NCBI GenBank assembly: GCA_945900685.1
Contig: CAMDJS010000045.1
Location: 1-14,481 of the forward strand
Direction of reading: 5' to 3'
DNA from: Bordetella parapertussis
Lineage (GTDB): Bacteria; Pseudomonadota; Gammaproteobacteria; Burkholderiales; Burkholderiaceae_C
DNA length: 14,481 bases
The notes beneath the pieces are model-generated. The model was not told the origin of the DNA. It did no database searches and was given only the letters and a program-made list of their open reading frames with translations. Below are positions 1-7,396 of the stretch, piece by piece. Within the stretch, counting starts at the first letter, position 1, and the number at the start of each line of letters is the position of its first letter. Both the position numbers and the translations under genes were made by a program.

Positions 1-3000
1 CCATGAACTGCACTTTTTCGCCCTTGTCGATGGCGGCGCGGCTTTTCTCAATCAGTATTTTGTCCAGCGCTTTGTCTAGGCCGTGTTCTTGTGTCGCCAC
101 ATGGAACAGCGGCGTGCCAAGCGGCACTGGCGGCATGGCCAGCAAGCGACCGAAATCCAAACCCTTGGCTTTCCAGTGCTCGACACCTTTTTTCATGTCC
201 AGCAAATCGGCGCGGCCGATCATGTCGTCAAACTTGGCGATGCCGAGTTGCGCCATGATGTGACGCACTTCCTCGGCGATAAAGAAGAAGTAATTCACCA
301 CATGCTCGGGCTTGCCGGAGAATTTTTTGCGCAACACCGGGTCTTGTGTGGCCACGCCGACCGGGCAGGTGTTGAGGTGGCATTTGCGCATCATGATGCA
401 GCCTTCAACAACCAACGGCGCAGTGGCAAAACCGAATTCATCCGCGCCCAGCAAGGCACCGATCGCCACATCACGACCGGTTTTCATTTGGCCGTCGGTT
501 TGCACACGGATGCGTCCGCGCAAGCCGTTCAACACCAGGGTTTGCTGGGTTTCGGCTAAACCGATTTCCCAGGGGCTGCCTGCGTGTTTGATGGACGACC
601 AAGGAGACGCACCGGTGCCGCCGTCATGGCCGGCGATCACCACGTGATCCGCCTTGCACTTGGCCACGCCTGCGGCAATGGTTCCCACGCCAACTTCAGA
701 CACGAGCTTGACGCTGACGTCTGCATGCGGTGCCACGTTTTTCAAGTCGTGGATGAGTTGCGCTAAATCTTCGATGGAGTAAATGTCGTGGTGCGGCGGC
801 GGTGAAATCAAGCCCACGCCCGGCACCGAGTAACGCAGAAAACCGATGTACTCGGACACCTTGCCGCCCGGCAGTTGGCCGCCCTCGCCGGGTTTGGCAC
901 CTTGCGCCATCTTGATTTGAATTTGGTCGGCGCTGCTCAGGTACTCCGCTGTGACGCCGAAACGCCCGGAAGCCACTTGCTTGATTTTCGAGCGCAGTGA
1001 GTCCCCGGCCAGCAATGGCATATCGACTTCGACTTGTTTGTCGCCGATCACGCTTTTCAAAGACTCGCCTTGTTTGATAGGTATGCCTTTGAGTTCGTTG
1101 CGGTAACGCGCCGGGTCTTCGCCGCCTTCGCCGGTATTGCTTTTACCGCCGATACGGTTCATGGCCACAGCCAGTGTGGCGTGTGCTTCGGTGGAAATAG
1201 AACCCAGCGACATGGCGCCGGTGGCGAAACGTTTGACGATCTCGGCGGCGGACTCCACCTGGTCCAAGGGAATGGCTTTGGCAGGATCGATTTTGAATTC
1301 GAACAAACCGCGCAGCGTCATGTGACGGCGGCTTTGGTCGTTGATGATTTGTGCGTATTCTTTGTACGTGGTCCAGTTGTTGGCGCGGGTGCTGTGCTGC
1401 AACTTGGCAATCGCGTCCGGCGTCCACATGTGGTCTTCGCCGCGTGTGCGCCAAGCGTATTCGCCGCCGGTGTCCAACATGGTGGCCAGCAAGGGGTCGT
1501 TGCTGAATGCGCTGGCATGCATGCGGATGGCTTCTTCGGCAATTTCAAATATGCCAATGCCTTGCACGCGGCTGGGTGTGCCGGTGAAATACTTGTCAAT
1601 CGTTTCGCTGTTGACGCCGATGGCTTCAAACAATTGCGCGCCGCAGTAGGACATGTAGGTGGACACGCCCATCTTGGACATGATTTTCGACAAACCTTTG
1701 CCGATGGCTTTGACGTAGTTGTAAATTGCTTTGTCGGCAGACAAATCGCCAGGCAGGCTTTTGTGCAATTCTGCCAAAGATTCCATCGCCAAATAGGGAT
1801 GCACCGCTTCTGCGCCGTAACCGGCCAGCACTGCAAAGTGGTGCACTTCACGGGCGCTGCCGGTTTCCACCACCAAGCCTGCGCTGGTGCGCAAACCTTC
1901 TTTCACCAAATGCTGGTGAATCGCTGACAAAGCCAGCAGCGCAGGAATGGCCACTTGCGTGGCGTTCAAACCTCGGTCGCTGATGATGAGAATGTTGTGA
2001 CCGCCTTTGATCTGGTCAACCGCTTGGGCACACAGCGAAGCCAGCTTGGCTTCCACGCCTTCATGGCCCCAACTCAAGGGGTAAGTGATGTCCAATGTGG
2101 CGCTTTTGAATTTGCCTTGGGTCATGCTGTCGATGTGGCGCAGCTTGGCCATGTCCTGGAAGTCCAGCACCGGTTGGCTGACCTCCAAACGCATGGGCGG
2201 GTTCACCTGGTTGATATCGAGCAGATTGGGTTTGGGTCCGACGAACGACACCAGTGACATGACGATGGCCTCGCGGATCGGGTCGATCGGCGGGTTGGTC
2301 ACTTGCGCGAACAACTGTTTGAAGTAGTTGTAGAGCGATTTGTTTTTGTTGGACAACACGGCCAAAGGGCTGTCGTTGCCCATGGAACCCAAGGCTTCTT
2401 CGCCGTTGGCGGCCATAGGGGCCATTAAAAATTTGAAATCTTCTTGTGTGTAACCAAAAGCTTGCTGGCGATCCAGCAAAGACAAATCGGTGTGCTCGGG
2501 CGAGCCGACGGGATGCTCTTCCACATCATCCAAACGGATGCGTAGATTTTCAATCCACTGTTTATAAGGCTTGCTGTTGGCCAGACCCGATTTCAACTCT
2601 TCGTCGTTGATCATGCGTCCTTGTTCCAAGTCGATCAAGAACATCTTGCCCGGCTGCAAACGCCATTTGCGAATGATCTTGCTCTCGGGCACCGGCAACA
2701 CGCCGGACTCTGAACCCATGATGACCAAGTCGTCATCGGTGATGCAATAACGCGAAGGACGCAAGCCGTTGCGGTCCAAGGTGGCGCCAATTTGTCTGCC
2801 GTCAGTGAACACGATGGAAGCCGGGCCGTCCCAAGGTTCCATCATGGCGGCATGGTATTCGTAGAACGCGCGGCGACGCGGGTCCATGTGGCTGTGGTTT
2901 TCCCATGGCTCGGGGATCATCATCATCATGGCTTGGCTGATCGGGTAACCGGCCATGGTCAGGAGTTCTAAACAGTTGTCAAACGTGGCGGTGTCTGATT

Positions 3001-3880
3001 GGTCAGCAAAACTGATGGGGTATAGCTTTTTCAAATCGGCGCCGAGCACCGCAGACGACATGACGCCTTCGCGCGCTTTCATCCAGTTGTAGTTGCCTTT
3101 GACGGTGTTGATCTCGCCGTTATGTGCCACATAGCGGTAAGGGTGCGCCAGCGGCCACTCGGGGAAGGTGTTGGTGGAGAAACGCTGGTGTACCAAGCCC
3201 AGCGCAGACTCGCAACGCACATCCTGCAAATCATTGAAATAGGTACCGACTTGATCGGCCAGCAACAAGCCTTTGTAAATGACGGTGCGGCTGGACATGC
3301 TGGGCACGTAATACTCTTTGCCGTGCTTCAAGTTCAGGTGAGAAATAGCGGCACTGGCGGTTTTGCGAATCACGTACAGCTTGCGCTCAAGCGCGTCTTG
3401 CACGATGACGTCGTTGCCGCGCCCAATGAACACTTGGCGGATCAGCGGCTCTTTGGCGCGCACCGTGGGCGACATGGGCATGTCTTTGTTCACCGGCACA
3501 TCGCGCCAGCCCAACAGCACTTGGCCCTCGGCGCGGATGGCGCGCTCGAGTTCTTGTTCACACGCCAAGCGCGACGCGCTTTCTTTGGGCAGAAACACCA
3601 TGCCGACACCGTATTCACCAAAGGCCGGCAAATTTACGCCTTGTTTGGCCATGTCTTCGCGGTAAAGCGCGTCCGGCAGTTGAATCAGGATACCGGCACC
3701 GTCACCCATTAATTTGTCAGCACCGACCGCGCCACGGTGGTCCAAGTTTTCCAGAATTTTCAAAGCCTGAGAAACAATCTCGTGACTTTTCTGCCCTTTA
3801 ATATGCGCGACAAAACCCACACCGCAAGCGTCATGCTCTTGGTTGGACTGGTACAAACCCTCGGTAAACGCGTGCTGCAT
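1..3880 (-). CDS. gltB: Glutamate synthase [NADPH] large subunit, 3' end cut by window edge
   Basis: This enzyme makes two glutamates from glutamine and 2-oxoglutarate in cytoplasmic ammonia assimilation, working with the GltD flavoprotein. The frame is open for about 1293 codons to the window edge, and I read several separate stretches in one frame without a stop. The N-terminus has the class II glutaminase motif HDACGVGF; Cys19 would be the nucleophile exposed by propeptide removal. The central FMN/synthase region contains NTGEGGEDP (near residue 920) and [14 protein letters not shown] (near residue 985). The [3Fe-4S] ligands follow the C-x5-C-x4-C pattern at Cys1161, 1167 and 1172. The family is about 1450-1600 aa, so the C-terminal GXGXG domain lies outside. 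The ATG at 3880 is preceded by AGAGG with an 8-nt spacer, which supports this start. A repeat-flanked transposase unit begins only 72 nt upstream. Identification is secure. Confidence 0.97.
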   Translation of the reverse strand, partial: MQHAFTEGLYQSNQEHDACGVGFVAHIKGQKSHEIVSQALKILENLDHRGAVGADKLMGDGAGILIQLPDALYREDMAKQGVNLPAFGEYGVGMVFLPKESASRLACEQELERAIRAEGQVLLGWRDVPVNKDMPMSPTVRAKEPLIRQVFIGRGNDVIVQDALERKLYVIRKTASAAISHLNLKHGKEYYVPSMSSRTVIYKGLLLADQVGTYFNDLQDVRCESALGLVHQRFSTNTFPEWPLAHPYRYVAHNGEINTVKGNYNWMKAREGVMSSAVLGADLKKLYPISFADQSDTATFDNCLELLTMAGYPISQAMMMMIPEPWENHSHMDPRRRAFYEYHAAMMEPWDGPASIVFTDGRQIGATLDRNGLRPSRYCITDDDLVIMGSESGVLPVPESKIIRKWRLQPGKMFLIDLEQGRMINDEELKSGLANSKPYKQWIENLRIRLDDVEEHPVGSPEHTDLSLLDRQQAFGYTQEDFKFLMAPMAANGEEALGSMGNDSPLAVLSNKNKSLYNYFKQLFAQVTNPPIDPIREAIVMSLVSFVGPKPNLLDINQVNPPMRLEVSQPVLDFQDMAKLRHIDSMTQGKFKSATLDITYPLSWGHEGVEAKLASLCAQAVDQIKGGHNILIISDRGLNATQVAIPALLALSAIHQHLVKEGLRTSAGLVVETGSAREVHHFAVLAGYGAEAVHPYLAMESLAELHKSLPGDLSADKAIYNYVKAIGKGLSKIMSKMGVSTYMSYCGAQLFEAIGVNSETIDKYFTGTPSRVQGIGIFEIAEEAIRMHASAFSNDPLLATMLDTGGEYAWRTRGEDHMWTPDAIAKLQHSTRANNWTTYKEYAQIINDQSRRHMTLRGLFEFKIDPAKAIPLDQVESAAEIVKRFATGAMSLGSISTEAHATLAVAMNRIGGKSNTGEGGEDPARYRNELKGIPIKQGESLKSVIGDKQVEVDMPLLAGDSLRSKIKQVASGRFGVTAEYLSSADQIQIKMAQGAKPGEGGQLPGGKVSEYIGFLRYSVPGVGLISPPPHHDIYSIEDLAQLIHDLKNVAPHADVSVKLVSEVGVGTIAAGVAKCKADHVVIAGHDGGTGASPWSSIKHAGSPWEIGLAETQQTLVLNGLRGRIRVQTDGQMKTGRDVAIGALLGADEFGFATAPLVVEGCIMMRKCHLNTCPVGVATQDPVLRKKFSGKPEHVVNYFFFIAEEVRHIMAQLGIAKFDDMIGRADLLDMKKGVEHWKAKGLDFGRLLAMPPVPLGTPLFHVATQEHGLDKALDKILIEKSRAAIDKGEKVQFM

Positions 3881-3952
3881 TTCGCCATCCTCTGTGTATA
3901 TCTTGGAAGAGGCGTAAGCATAGTCCAGCAAATGCTGAATTCCAAACAATTT

Positions 3953-3975
3953 AATTGGGGTCAGATACCAATTAA
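3953..3975 (+). repeat. REP-like repeat, left copy of a 23-bp inverted repeat
   Basis: The core folds as a small hairpin: arms AATTGG and CCAATT around the 9-nt loop GGTCAGATA. All 23 bases recur exactly in inverted orientation at 5227-5249. Immediately to the right, ATACCA at 3965-3970 can also pair with TGGTAT at 3994-3999, and ATTAA with TTAAT. This gives a larger bulged hairpin of the kind seen in REP elements. The copy lies just upstream of gltB and downstream of the transposase gene. Confidence 0.85.
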
Positions 3976-3999
3976 TTCCCTATTTAATTACTCTGGTAT

Positions 4000-4020
4000 T
4001 TAATTGGGGACAGATTAATT
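4000..4020 (+). repeat. Degenerate REP-like repeat overlapping the transposase stop
   Basis: TTAATTGGGGACAGATTAATT shares its AATTGGGG-CAGAT core with the neighbouring repeat but has an A for T change and lacks the CC of the right arm. Its right end contains the TAA stop (4015-4017) of the transposase gene on the minus strand. It appears to be a diverged copy, and it marks the transposase 3' end as part of the repeat-bearing unit. Confidence 0.6.
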
Positions 4021-4713
4021 CTGACCATTCTCGCCAAAAGGCCTACCCGCTTTGGCCTTGTGAATTCGCCTTTTGGTCAAGGGTTGCAGGCTTTGCATGA
4101 ACACATCCTCGCCCAAAGCCCACCCGCCCAAAGCAGATGATGTGAGTGCTTGCTTGCTTTTTTCTTCAACACCGGATTGAACCAATTCGGCATACGCCTT
4201 TTCTCTGGCGAACGGCGTATTGCCCAGCGCCCAGTACACATCATGGGCGGCCAGCCAGCTGTCTTGCCGCGCCCCGATGTAATGCGCGTGGCTGGACCAG
4301 GGGTGGTCCAAGGCCTGGGCCACCATGCCGGCGCGCACAGGGTTGAGGTCGATGTAAACCATGCAGGCGAGGAAATACCTGTCGGTTTGTATCAAAGCGC
4401 TGCGAAACCGCCCTTCCCACAAGGTGCCGGTGCGCGTATGCTGCTTATTGAAATAGCGCACGTAGTCGCGCCCCAGGTTTTGCATCATCTTTGACAAGGC
4501 CTGATCGGCTTGCGGCGTGACCAGCAAATGCACATGGTTGTCCATCAACACAAAAGCGTGCAAATCGACTTGCTGGGTTTGGCAATGCGTGACCAGCAAC
4601 TCAAGCCATATTTGCCTGTCGCTGTTGTCCTTGAAGATCAACTGACGGTTGTTGCCGCGCAATATCACGTGGTGCGGGTAACCGGGCAATGAGAGACGGG
4701 GCAGTCGGGCCAT
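4015..4713 (-). CDS. REP-associated tyrosine transposase (Y1_Tnp, IS200-like HUH family)
   Basis: A 232-aa protein of the Y1 single-strand DNA transposase superfamily. RAYT members are thought to nick and spread REP hairpins through a 5'-phosphotyrosine intermediate. The N-terminus MARLPRLSLPGYPHHVILRG is typical. The HUH metal-binding pair is His60-Val-His62 in DNHVHLLV. The GTLWEGRFRSALI and YIDLNPVRAG motifs follow, and the helix between them carries Tyr113 and Tyr120, the likeliest catalytic tyrosines. The length fits the family and no motif is missing, so it is probably intact. No good ribosome binding site precedes the ATG, which suggests weak expression. REP-like repeats sit at its 3' end and across the adjacent thioredoxin gene. 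It is read divergently from that gene, 55 nt away. Confidence 0.92.
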   Translation of the reverse strand: MARLPRLSLPGYPHHVILRGNNRQLIFKDNSDRQIWLELLVTHCQTQQVDLHAFVLMDNHVHLLVTPQADQALSKMMQNLGRDYVRYFNKQHTRTGTLWEGRFRSALIQTDRYFLACMVYIDLNPVRAGMVAQALDHPWSSHAHYIGARQDSWLAAHDVYWALGNTPFAREKAYAELVQSGVEEKSKQALTSSALGGWALGEDVFMQSLQPLTKRRIHKAKAGRPFGENGQN

Positions 4714-4768
4714 GTATGGATGGTAATGCGAGCTGAGGTCTGCTGTTTGTCATGGGTGCACCGTTATC

Positions 4769-5149
4769 ATGCGAACCATGAACCAGTCAGCGTTATCGCC
4801 GCCCGCCCGTGGGTATGCCATGCATGTGTTTTGCCTGTGCGCGCAATGGTGCGGTACTTGTCGTGAATACCAGCCCATCTTTGCGCAATTGGCATCGCAA
4901 TGGCCGAAAGTCAAGTTTGTGTGGGTGGATATCGAGAACCATGATGACTTGCTGGGTGATCTCGATATCGAGAATTTTCCAACGCTGTTGATCGCCGACG
5001 CCCAAGGCCAAGCAAGGTTTGCGGGCACGGTGTTGCCGCACGCGGAAACTTTGCAGCGCATGTGCCAAGCGGCATTGGCCGGGGATTTTCAATTGGTGAG
5101 TGACCCTGCTTGGCAGAACGTCACGCCTGAGTTGATGCGGTTAGGTTAA
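4769..5149 (+). CDS. Thioredoxin-fold protein with CGTC active site
   Basis: A 126-aa protein with a single thioredoxin domain, probably a cytoplasmic thiol-disulfide oxidoreductase; its partners are unknown. The active site is WCGTC (Cys28 and Cys31), and the cis-proline loop is ENFPTLLIAD around residues 69-78. The lead strand reads VFCLCAQ, which adds Cys22 and Cys24, so four cysteines lie within ten residues. There is no signal peptide or membrane segment. The start is uncertain: the ATG at 4769 lacks a clear Shine-Dalgarno, Met4 (4778) is also possible, and Met18 (4820) sits closest to the usual domain start and has GTGGG upstream. It is the only plus-strand gene here, convergent with the methyltransferase gene, and a perfect palindrome follows 3 nt after the stop. 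Confidence 0.85.
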   Translation: MRTMNQSALSPPARGYAMHVFCLCAQWCGTCREYQPIFAQLASQWPKVKFVWVDIENHDDLLGDLDIENFPTLLIADAQGQARFAGTVLPHAETLQRMCQAALAGDFQLVSDPAWQNVTPELMRLG

Positions 5150-5152
5150 TTT

Positions 5153-5215
5153 GCGAAATTGGGGTCAGGTTCCAATTAATTCAACGAATTAATTGGAACC
5201 TGACCCCAATTTCGC
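5153..5215. repeat. Perfect palindrome of two REP-like units; possible bidirectional terminator
   Basis: The arms are 30 bp each (5153-5182 and 5186-5215), fully complementary, with a 3-nt AAC loop. Each arm is itself a REP-like unit with AATTGG and CCAATT around GGTCAGGTT, so the palindrome is two repeat copies head to head. It lies between the stop codons of two convergent genes, so an RNA hairpin here could stop or protect transcripts from both sides. No classic U-tract follows, so terminator function is an inference. Confidence 0.85.
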
Positions 5216-5226
5216 CAATTAACCTT

Positions 5227-5249
5227 TTAATTGGTATCTGACCCCAATT
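5227..5249 (-). repeat. REP-like repeat, right copy of the 23-bp inverted repeat
   Basis: This is an exact reverse-complement copy of 3953-3975. Read on the minus strand it encodes the last residues and the TAA stop of the methyltransferase gene (LGSDTN then stop). Its TTAATTGG (5227-5234) also pairs with CCAATTAA at 5215-5222 across a CCTT loop, giving an 8-bp hairpin adjoining the large palindrome. Confidence 0.85.
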
Positions 5250-6102
5250 TCCACCAAGTCCCCATTTCTTCCAAACCAAATTCCTTTAACAAAGCATTCA
5301 ATCTATCCGCCGATGCCTGTTTGCGTTGCCCGGTGAATTTCGCGAGTATCAGTTCGTTTTTCATGCTGTGTTCCCAGCCGACCAACTCGGTCACCGTCAC
5401 TTGGTAACCATGCGCTTCTAAATACAAACAGCGCAACACATTGGTCAGTTGACTGCCCATCTCACGGGTGTGCAGCGGGTGCCGCCACAACTCGGCCAGC
5501 GGCGTGCGCTGCAAATTCAGCGCCTTGTTTTTGTTCAACACACGCGCCAACTCGGCCTGACAGCACGGCACCAGCACCATGTGCTTGGCCTGCTTTTGCA
5601 AACCAAAGGCGATGGCGTCATCTGTCGCGGTGTCGCAAGCGTGCAGCGCGGTGACCACATCGATCTGCGCGGGCAAGGCTTGGCTGTTCGCTGACTCGGC
5701 CACGCTGGTGTTGAGAAACTGCATGCGCTCAAAACCCAGGCGCTGCGCCAGCGCAGTAGACGCTGCCACCAACTCGCTGCGGGTTTCTATGCCGTAAATA
5801 TGTCCGCTACCCAAGCACTTGAAAAACAAGTCGTAAATGATGAAACCCAAATACGACTTGCCCGCGCCGTGGTCAGCCAGCGTAAGACCTGCGTCGCTGG
5901 CCGGTAATTCTTTGAGGATTTTTTCAATGAACTGAAACAGGTGGTTCACCTGCTTGAGCTTGCGGCGCGAGTCTTGGTTGATCTTGCCCTCGCGCGTGAG
6001 AATGTGCAGTTCTTTCAGCAACTCCAAAGACTGACCGGGGCGCAGGTCGAGTTGATCGCTAGCAGTTTGGACCTTGGGGGCGGTGTGTTTGGGTTTGGGC
6101 AT
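5227..6102 (-). CDS. SAM-dependent methyltransferase, Methyltransf_32-like
   Basis: A 291-aa predicted class I methyltransferase; substrate unknown. Motif I is LADHGAGKSYLGFIIYDL near residues 76-93. The acidic end of strand two is in IYGIETRSEL. Motif IV is VVTALHACDTATDDA, followed by VLVPCCQAEL. The LHACDTATD and PCCQ signatures are typical of the Methyltransf_32 group, which includes METTL25-like proteins. The first 20 residues are Lys/Pro-rich and probably disordered. The C-terminal residues KLGSDTN and the stop codon come from the 23-bp repeat, so the original C-terminus may have been altered. No strong ribosome binding site precedes the ATG. The downstream neighbour is the convergent thioredoxin gene, and upstream is hicB, 111 nt away. 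The fold assignment is firm; the function is not. Confidence 0.88.
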   Translation of the reverse strand: MPKPKHTAPKVQTASDQLDLRPGQSLELLKELHILTREGKINQDSRRKLKQVNHLFQFIEKILKELPASDAGLTLADHGAGKSYLGFIIYDLFFKCLGSGHIYGIETRSELVAASTALAQRLGFERMQFLNTSVAESANSQALPAQIDVVTALHACDTATDDAIAFGLQKQAKHMVLVPCCQAELARVLNKNKALNLQRTPLAELWRHPLHTREMGSQLTNVLRCLYLEAHGYQVTVTELVGWEHSMKNELILAKFTGQRKQASADRLNALLKEFGLEEMGTWWKLGSDTN

Positions 6103-6213
6103 GGGGAGATTGTGAGTGCGATTTAGCTCTAGTTATAGAAACCAGGTAATCGCCGAAAAATTTAATACATGCCTGTCGCGATTTTAAGTTCAATACACCG
6201 ATAGCTCGTTGAT

Positions 6214-6585
6214 TCAGGATTTGGCACCAAAAAGGTTCGTACGGGAAACAGGTTTGCGCGCAGCTTTACCCAGTGCCGCCTCTGCCCATTTATTCAAACT
6301 GATGCCACCGAGGGCGGCTGACTTTATCGCTGCGGCATGAACATCAGGCGCAATACGCAACATCATTTTGCCGCTCGCGGGTTTCTCCGCAGCCAAACCC
6401 AAAGCAGCAGAAGCAGCCAGGTAAGCATCAATGGCCTCATGAAAATTGGACTGAAACTCAGCTACAGATTCGCCGTGAAAAGCAATGATGTCATCAATAT
6501 CCAAAACCCTGCCGACGATGACTTGATCTTCGGTGTCGAAGTCCATACTGGCGTTGTAGCCCTTGTATTGCATGGTGTTGCTCAT
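6214..6585 (-). CDS. hicB: HicB-family antitoxin
   Basis: A 123-aa antitoxin expected to bind HicA and repress its own operon. Residues 1-60 (YKGYNASMDFDTEDQVIVGR, then DIDDIIAFHGESVAEF) form the partial RNase H-like domain of HicB. Residues 73-110 (LRIAPDVHAAAIKSAALGGI, then SLNKWAEAAL) match the C-terminal ribbon-helix-helix DNA-binding part. The start ATG overlaps the hicA stop as ATGA (6582-6585), so translation is coupled in toxin-then-antitoxin order, the usual HicAB order. It appears full length. I see no clear terminator in the 111-nt gap downstream. Confidence 0.92.
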   Translation of the reverse strand: MSNTMQYKGYNASMDFDTEDQVIVGRVLDIDDIIAFHGESVAEFQSNFHEAIDAYLAASAALGLAAEKPASGKMMLRIAPDVHAAAIKSAALGGISLNKWAEAALGKAARKPVSRTNLFGAKS

Positions 6586-6836
6586 GGCTTGATTCCTGTT
6601 CTTTCTATGAAATCTCTGACGGCTAATATGCGATATCGCAAAGCTTCTTTACCTGGATGGGGTCTGTGCAATGTCATTTTTCTACCGCTCAACTCAAAAG
6701 TGACAGAAGAACCTGCACCCTCAACCGCATTGCAACCCAGAGCTTCTAGCATCGACTCAATACGCTGCCAATTGACGTTACCGTTCACAGGGTCGGAAAG
6801 CACCTTTTCCAGAGTTTTTCGGTGGGTTCCATTCAT
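6582..6836 (-). CDS. hicA: HicA-family toxin (mRNA interferase-like)
   Basis: An 84-aa protein of the small double-stranded-RNA-binding-fold toxin family that cleaves mRNA and is neutralised by HicB. The core runs from VNWQRIESMLEALGC through GAGSSVTFELSGRKMTLHRP to the helix RYRILAVRDFIERTGI. The position that carries the catalytic histidine in well-studied HicA proteins (GSHH or GSNH) is Ser here (GSS, residues 42-44). Histidines occur instead at 57 and 60 in LHRPHP, a form I recall from a HicA subgroup. The gene overlaps hicB by 4 nt. Just upstream is AT-rich DNA with a TATCAT/TATACT stretch only a few bases before the ATG and an 8-bp TGATATCA palindrome (6844-6851), so the transcript could be nearly leaderless and autoregulated there. 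Confidence 0.85.
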   Translation of the reverse strand: MNGTHRKTLEKVLSDPVNGNVNWQRIESMLEALGCNAVEGAGSSVTFELSGRKMTLHRPHPGKEALRYRILAVRDFIERTGIKP

Positions 6837-6920
6837 CAGTATATGATATCAAAAAATTTTAAAATGCAATCATTTAATGACGCAAAATCTAGCTGTTTTT
6901 TAATCACTATTTGAGCTGAT

Positions 6921-6962
6921 TCAACTGACTTTGGCGTTCTCAGAGGCAAGACGTTCGCGCAC
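6921..6962 (-). pseudogene. Residual in-frame ParD C-terminal codons after the premature stop
   Basis: Directly after the TAA at 6963-6965 the same frame reads VRERLASENAKVS and then TGA (6921-6923). A ParD tail would be expected to read ITAD, then Gln, then this segment, giving an 89-aa protein. One C-to-T change (CAA or CAG to TAA or TAG) can make such a stop. It could instead be an old alternative C-terminus; homologues would decide. Confidence 0.55.
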
Positions 6963-7190
6963 TTAATCTGCAGTGATAGCCCGCGACCGGTTGGAATTGA
7001 GCGCGTCGTAAGCTGATCCAACTTCATTTTGTAACCAAGTTTCTATGGCTCTGTCACGGTTTGAAAGTGCTAGCACCCCCTCGCGAATGACTTCGCTTTC
7101 GGTTGCATATTCACCAGCCCGCACCTTGGTTTTGATGGCCTCGGCCATTTCGTTTGGCAATGTGATGTTGAGCAGTTGCTTAGGTTTCAT
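6963..7190 (-). CDS. ParD-type antitoxin, C-terminally truncated and without a ParE partner
   Basis: A 75-aa ribbon-helix-helix protein: LLNITLPNEMAEAIKTKVRA is the DNA-binding N-terminal half, followed by EYATESEVIREGVLAL. The latter part IETWLQNEVGSAYDALNSN is like the toxin-binding tail of ParD antitoxins. The ATG at 7190 has GGAG with a 7-nt spacer. The reading frame ends in TAA at 6963-6965. The same frame then continues for 13 ParD-like codons to TGA, so a Gln codon has probably become a stop. No ParE-like frame exists between here and hicA. The protein may still bind DNA, but this looks like the remnant of a lost parDE pair. Confidence 0.75.
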   Translation of the reverse strand: MKPKQLLNITLPNEMAEAIKTKVRAGEYATESEVIREGVLALSNRDRAIETWLQNEVGSAYDALNSNRSRAITAD

Positions 7191-7212
7191 GTCAAAGCTC
7201 CAGTTGAGTAGG

Positions 7213-7244
7213 TTTCAACCATACTGAATTTTCTAGGGTTGAAA
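7213..7244. promoter_or_regulatory. Inverted repeat upstream of the parD-like gene, candidate operator
   Basis: TTTCAACC (7213-7220) and GGTTGAAA (7237-7244) are perfect 8-bp inverted half-sites with a 16-bp spacer. They lie 23-54 nt upstream of the antitoxin start, where ParD-type repressors usually bind their own promoter. I could not identify convincing -35 and -10 boxes, so the assignment rests on position and symmetry only. The rest of 7191-7396 holds no gene I can support. Confidence 0.3.
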
Positions 7245-7396
7245 TGCATTTACAAAGTCAAAAAGCTGTATTCGGTACAAATGAACGATGCGAAGTAGTC
7301 TCATGAAACGTACTGAGCAAATTTATTCACTTTGCAATTTAGTTATGTCCTTTTCCTCTTGCCAACCGAAATGCTGAGTATTTGTAAGTGTTAAAG

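Larger units (their letters stand above)
3953..5249. mobile_element. Candidate repeat-bounded unit: Y1 transposase plus thioredoxin-like gene
   Basis: A perfect 23-bp inverted repeat (3953-3975 and 5227-5249) brackets a divergent gene pair: a REP-associated tyrosine transposase on the minus strand and a thioredoxin-fold gene on the plus strand. Extra copies of the same repeat lie just inside both ends. Known RAYT proteins act on REP hairpins and are not generally shown to move their own genes, so this may be a set of REP insertions around a resident RAYT gene and not one transposing unit. I see no obvious target-site duplication outside the repeats. Confidence 0.4.

Noticed and set aside
1034..1927. 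A 297-codon open frame on the plus strand
   Set aside because: It is antisense to gltB, rich in His/Phe/Gly/Ala as expected from complementing its codons, has no recognisable motif, and gltB reads cleanly through the region.
3122..3712. A 196-codon plus-strand frame
   Set aside because: Antisense to the N-terminal glutaminase domain of gltB; no domain or ribosome binding site.
5216..5234. CCAATTAA-CCTT-TTAATTGG hairpin as an independent terminator
   Set aside because: It is explained as part of the adjoining REP-like repeats, is AT-rich and lacks a U-tract.
6836..7027. A 63-codon minus-strand frame upstream of hicA as a possible third toxin-antitoxin gene
   Set aside because: It overlaps the parD-like gene out of frame, shows no family features, and its end is AT-rich spacer.
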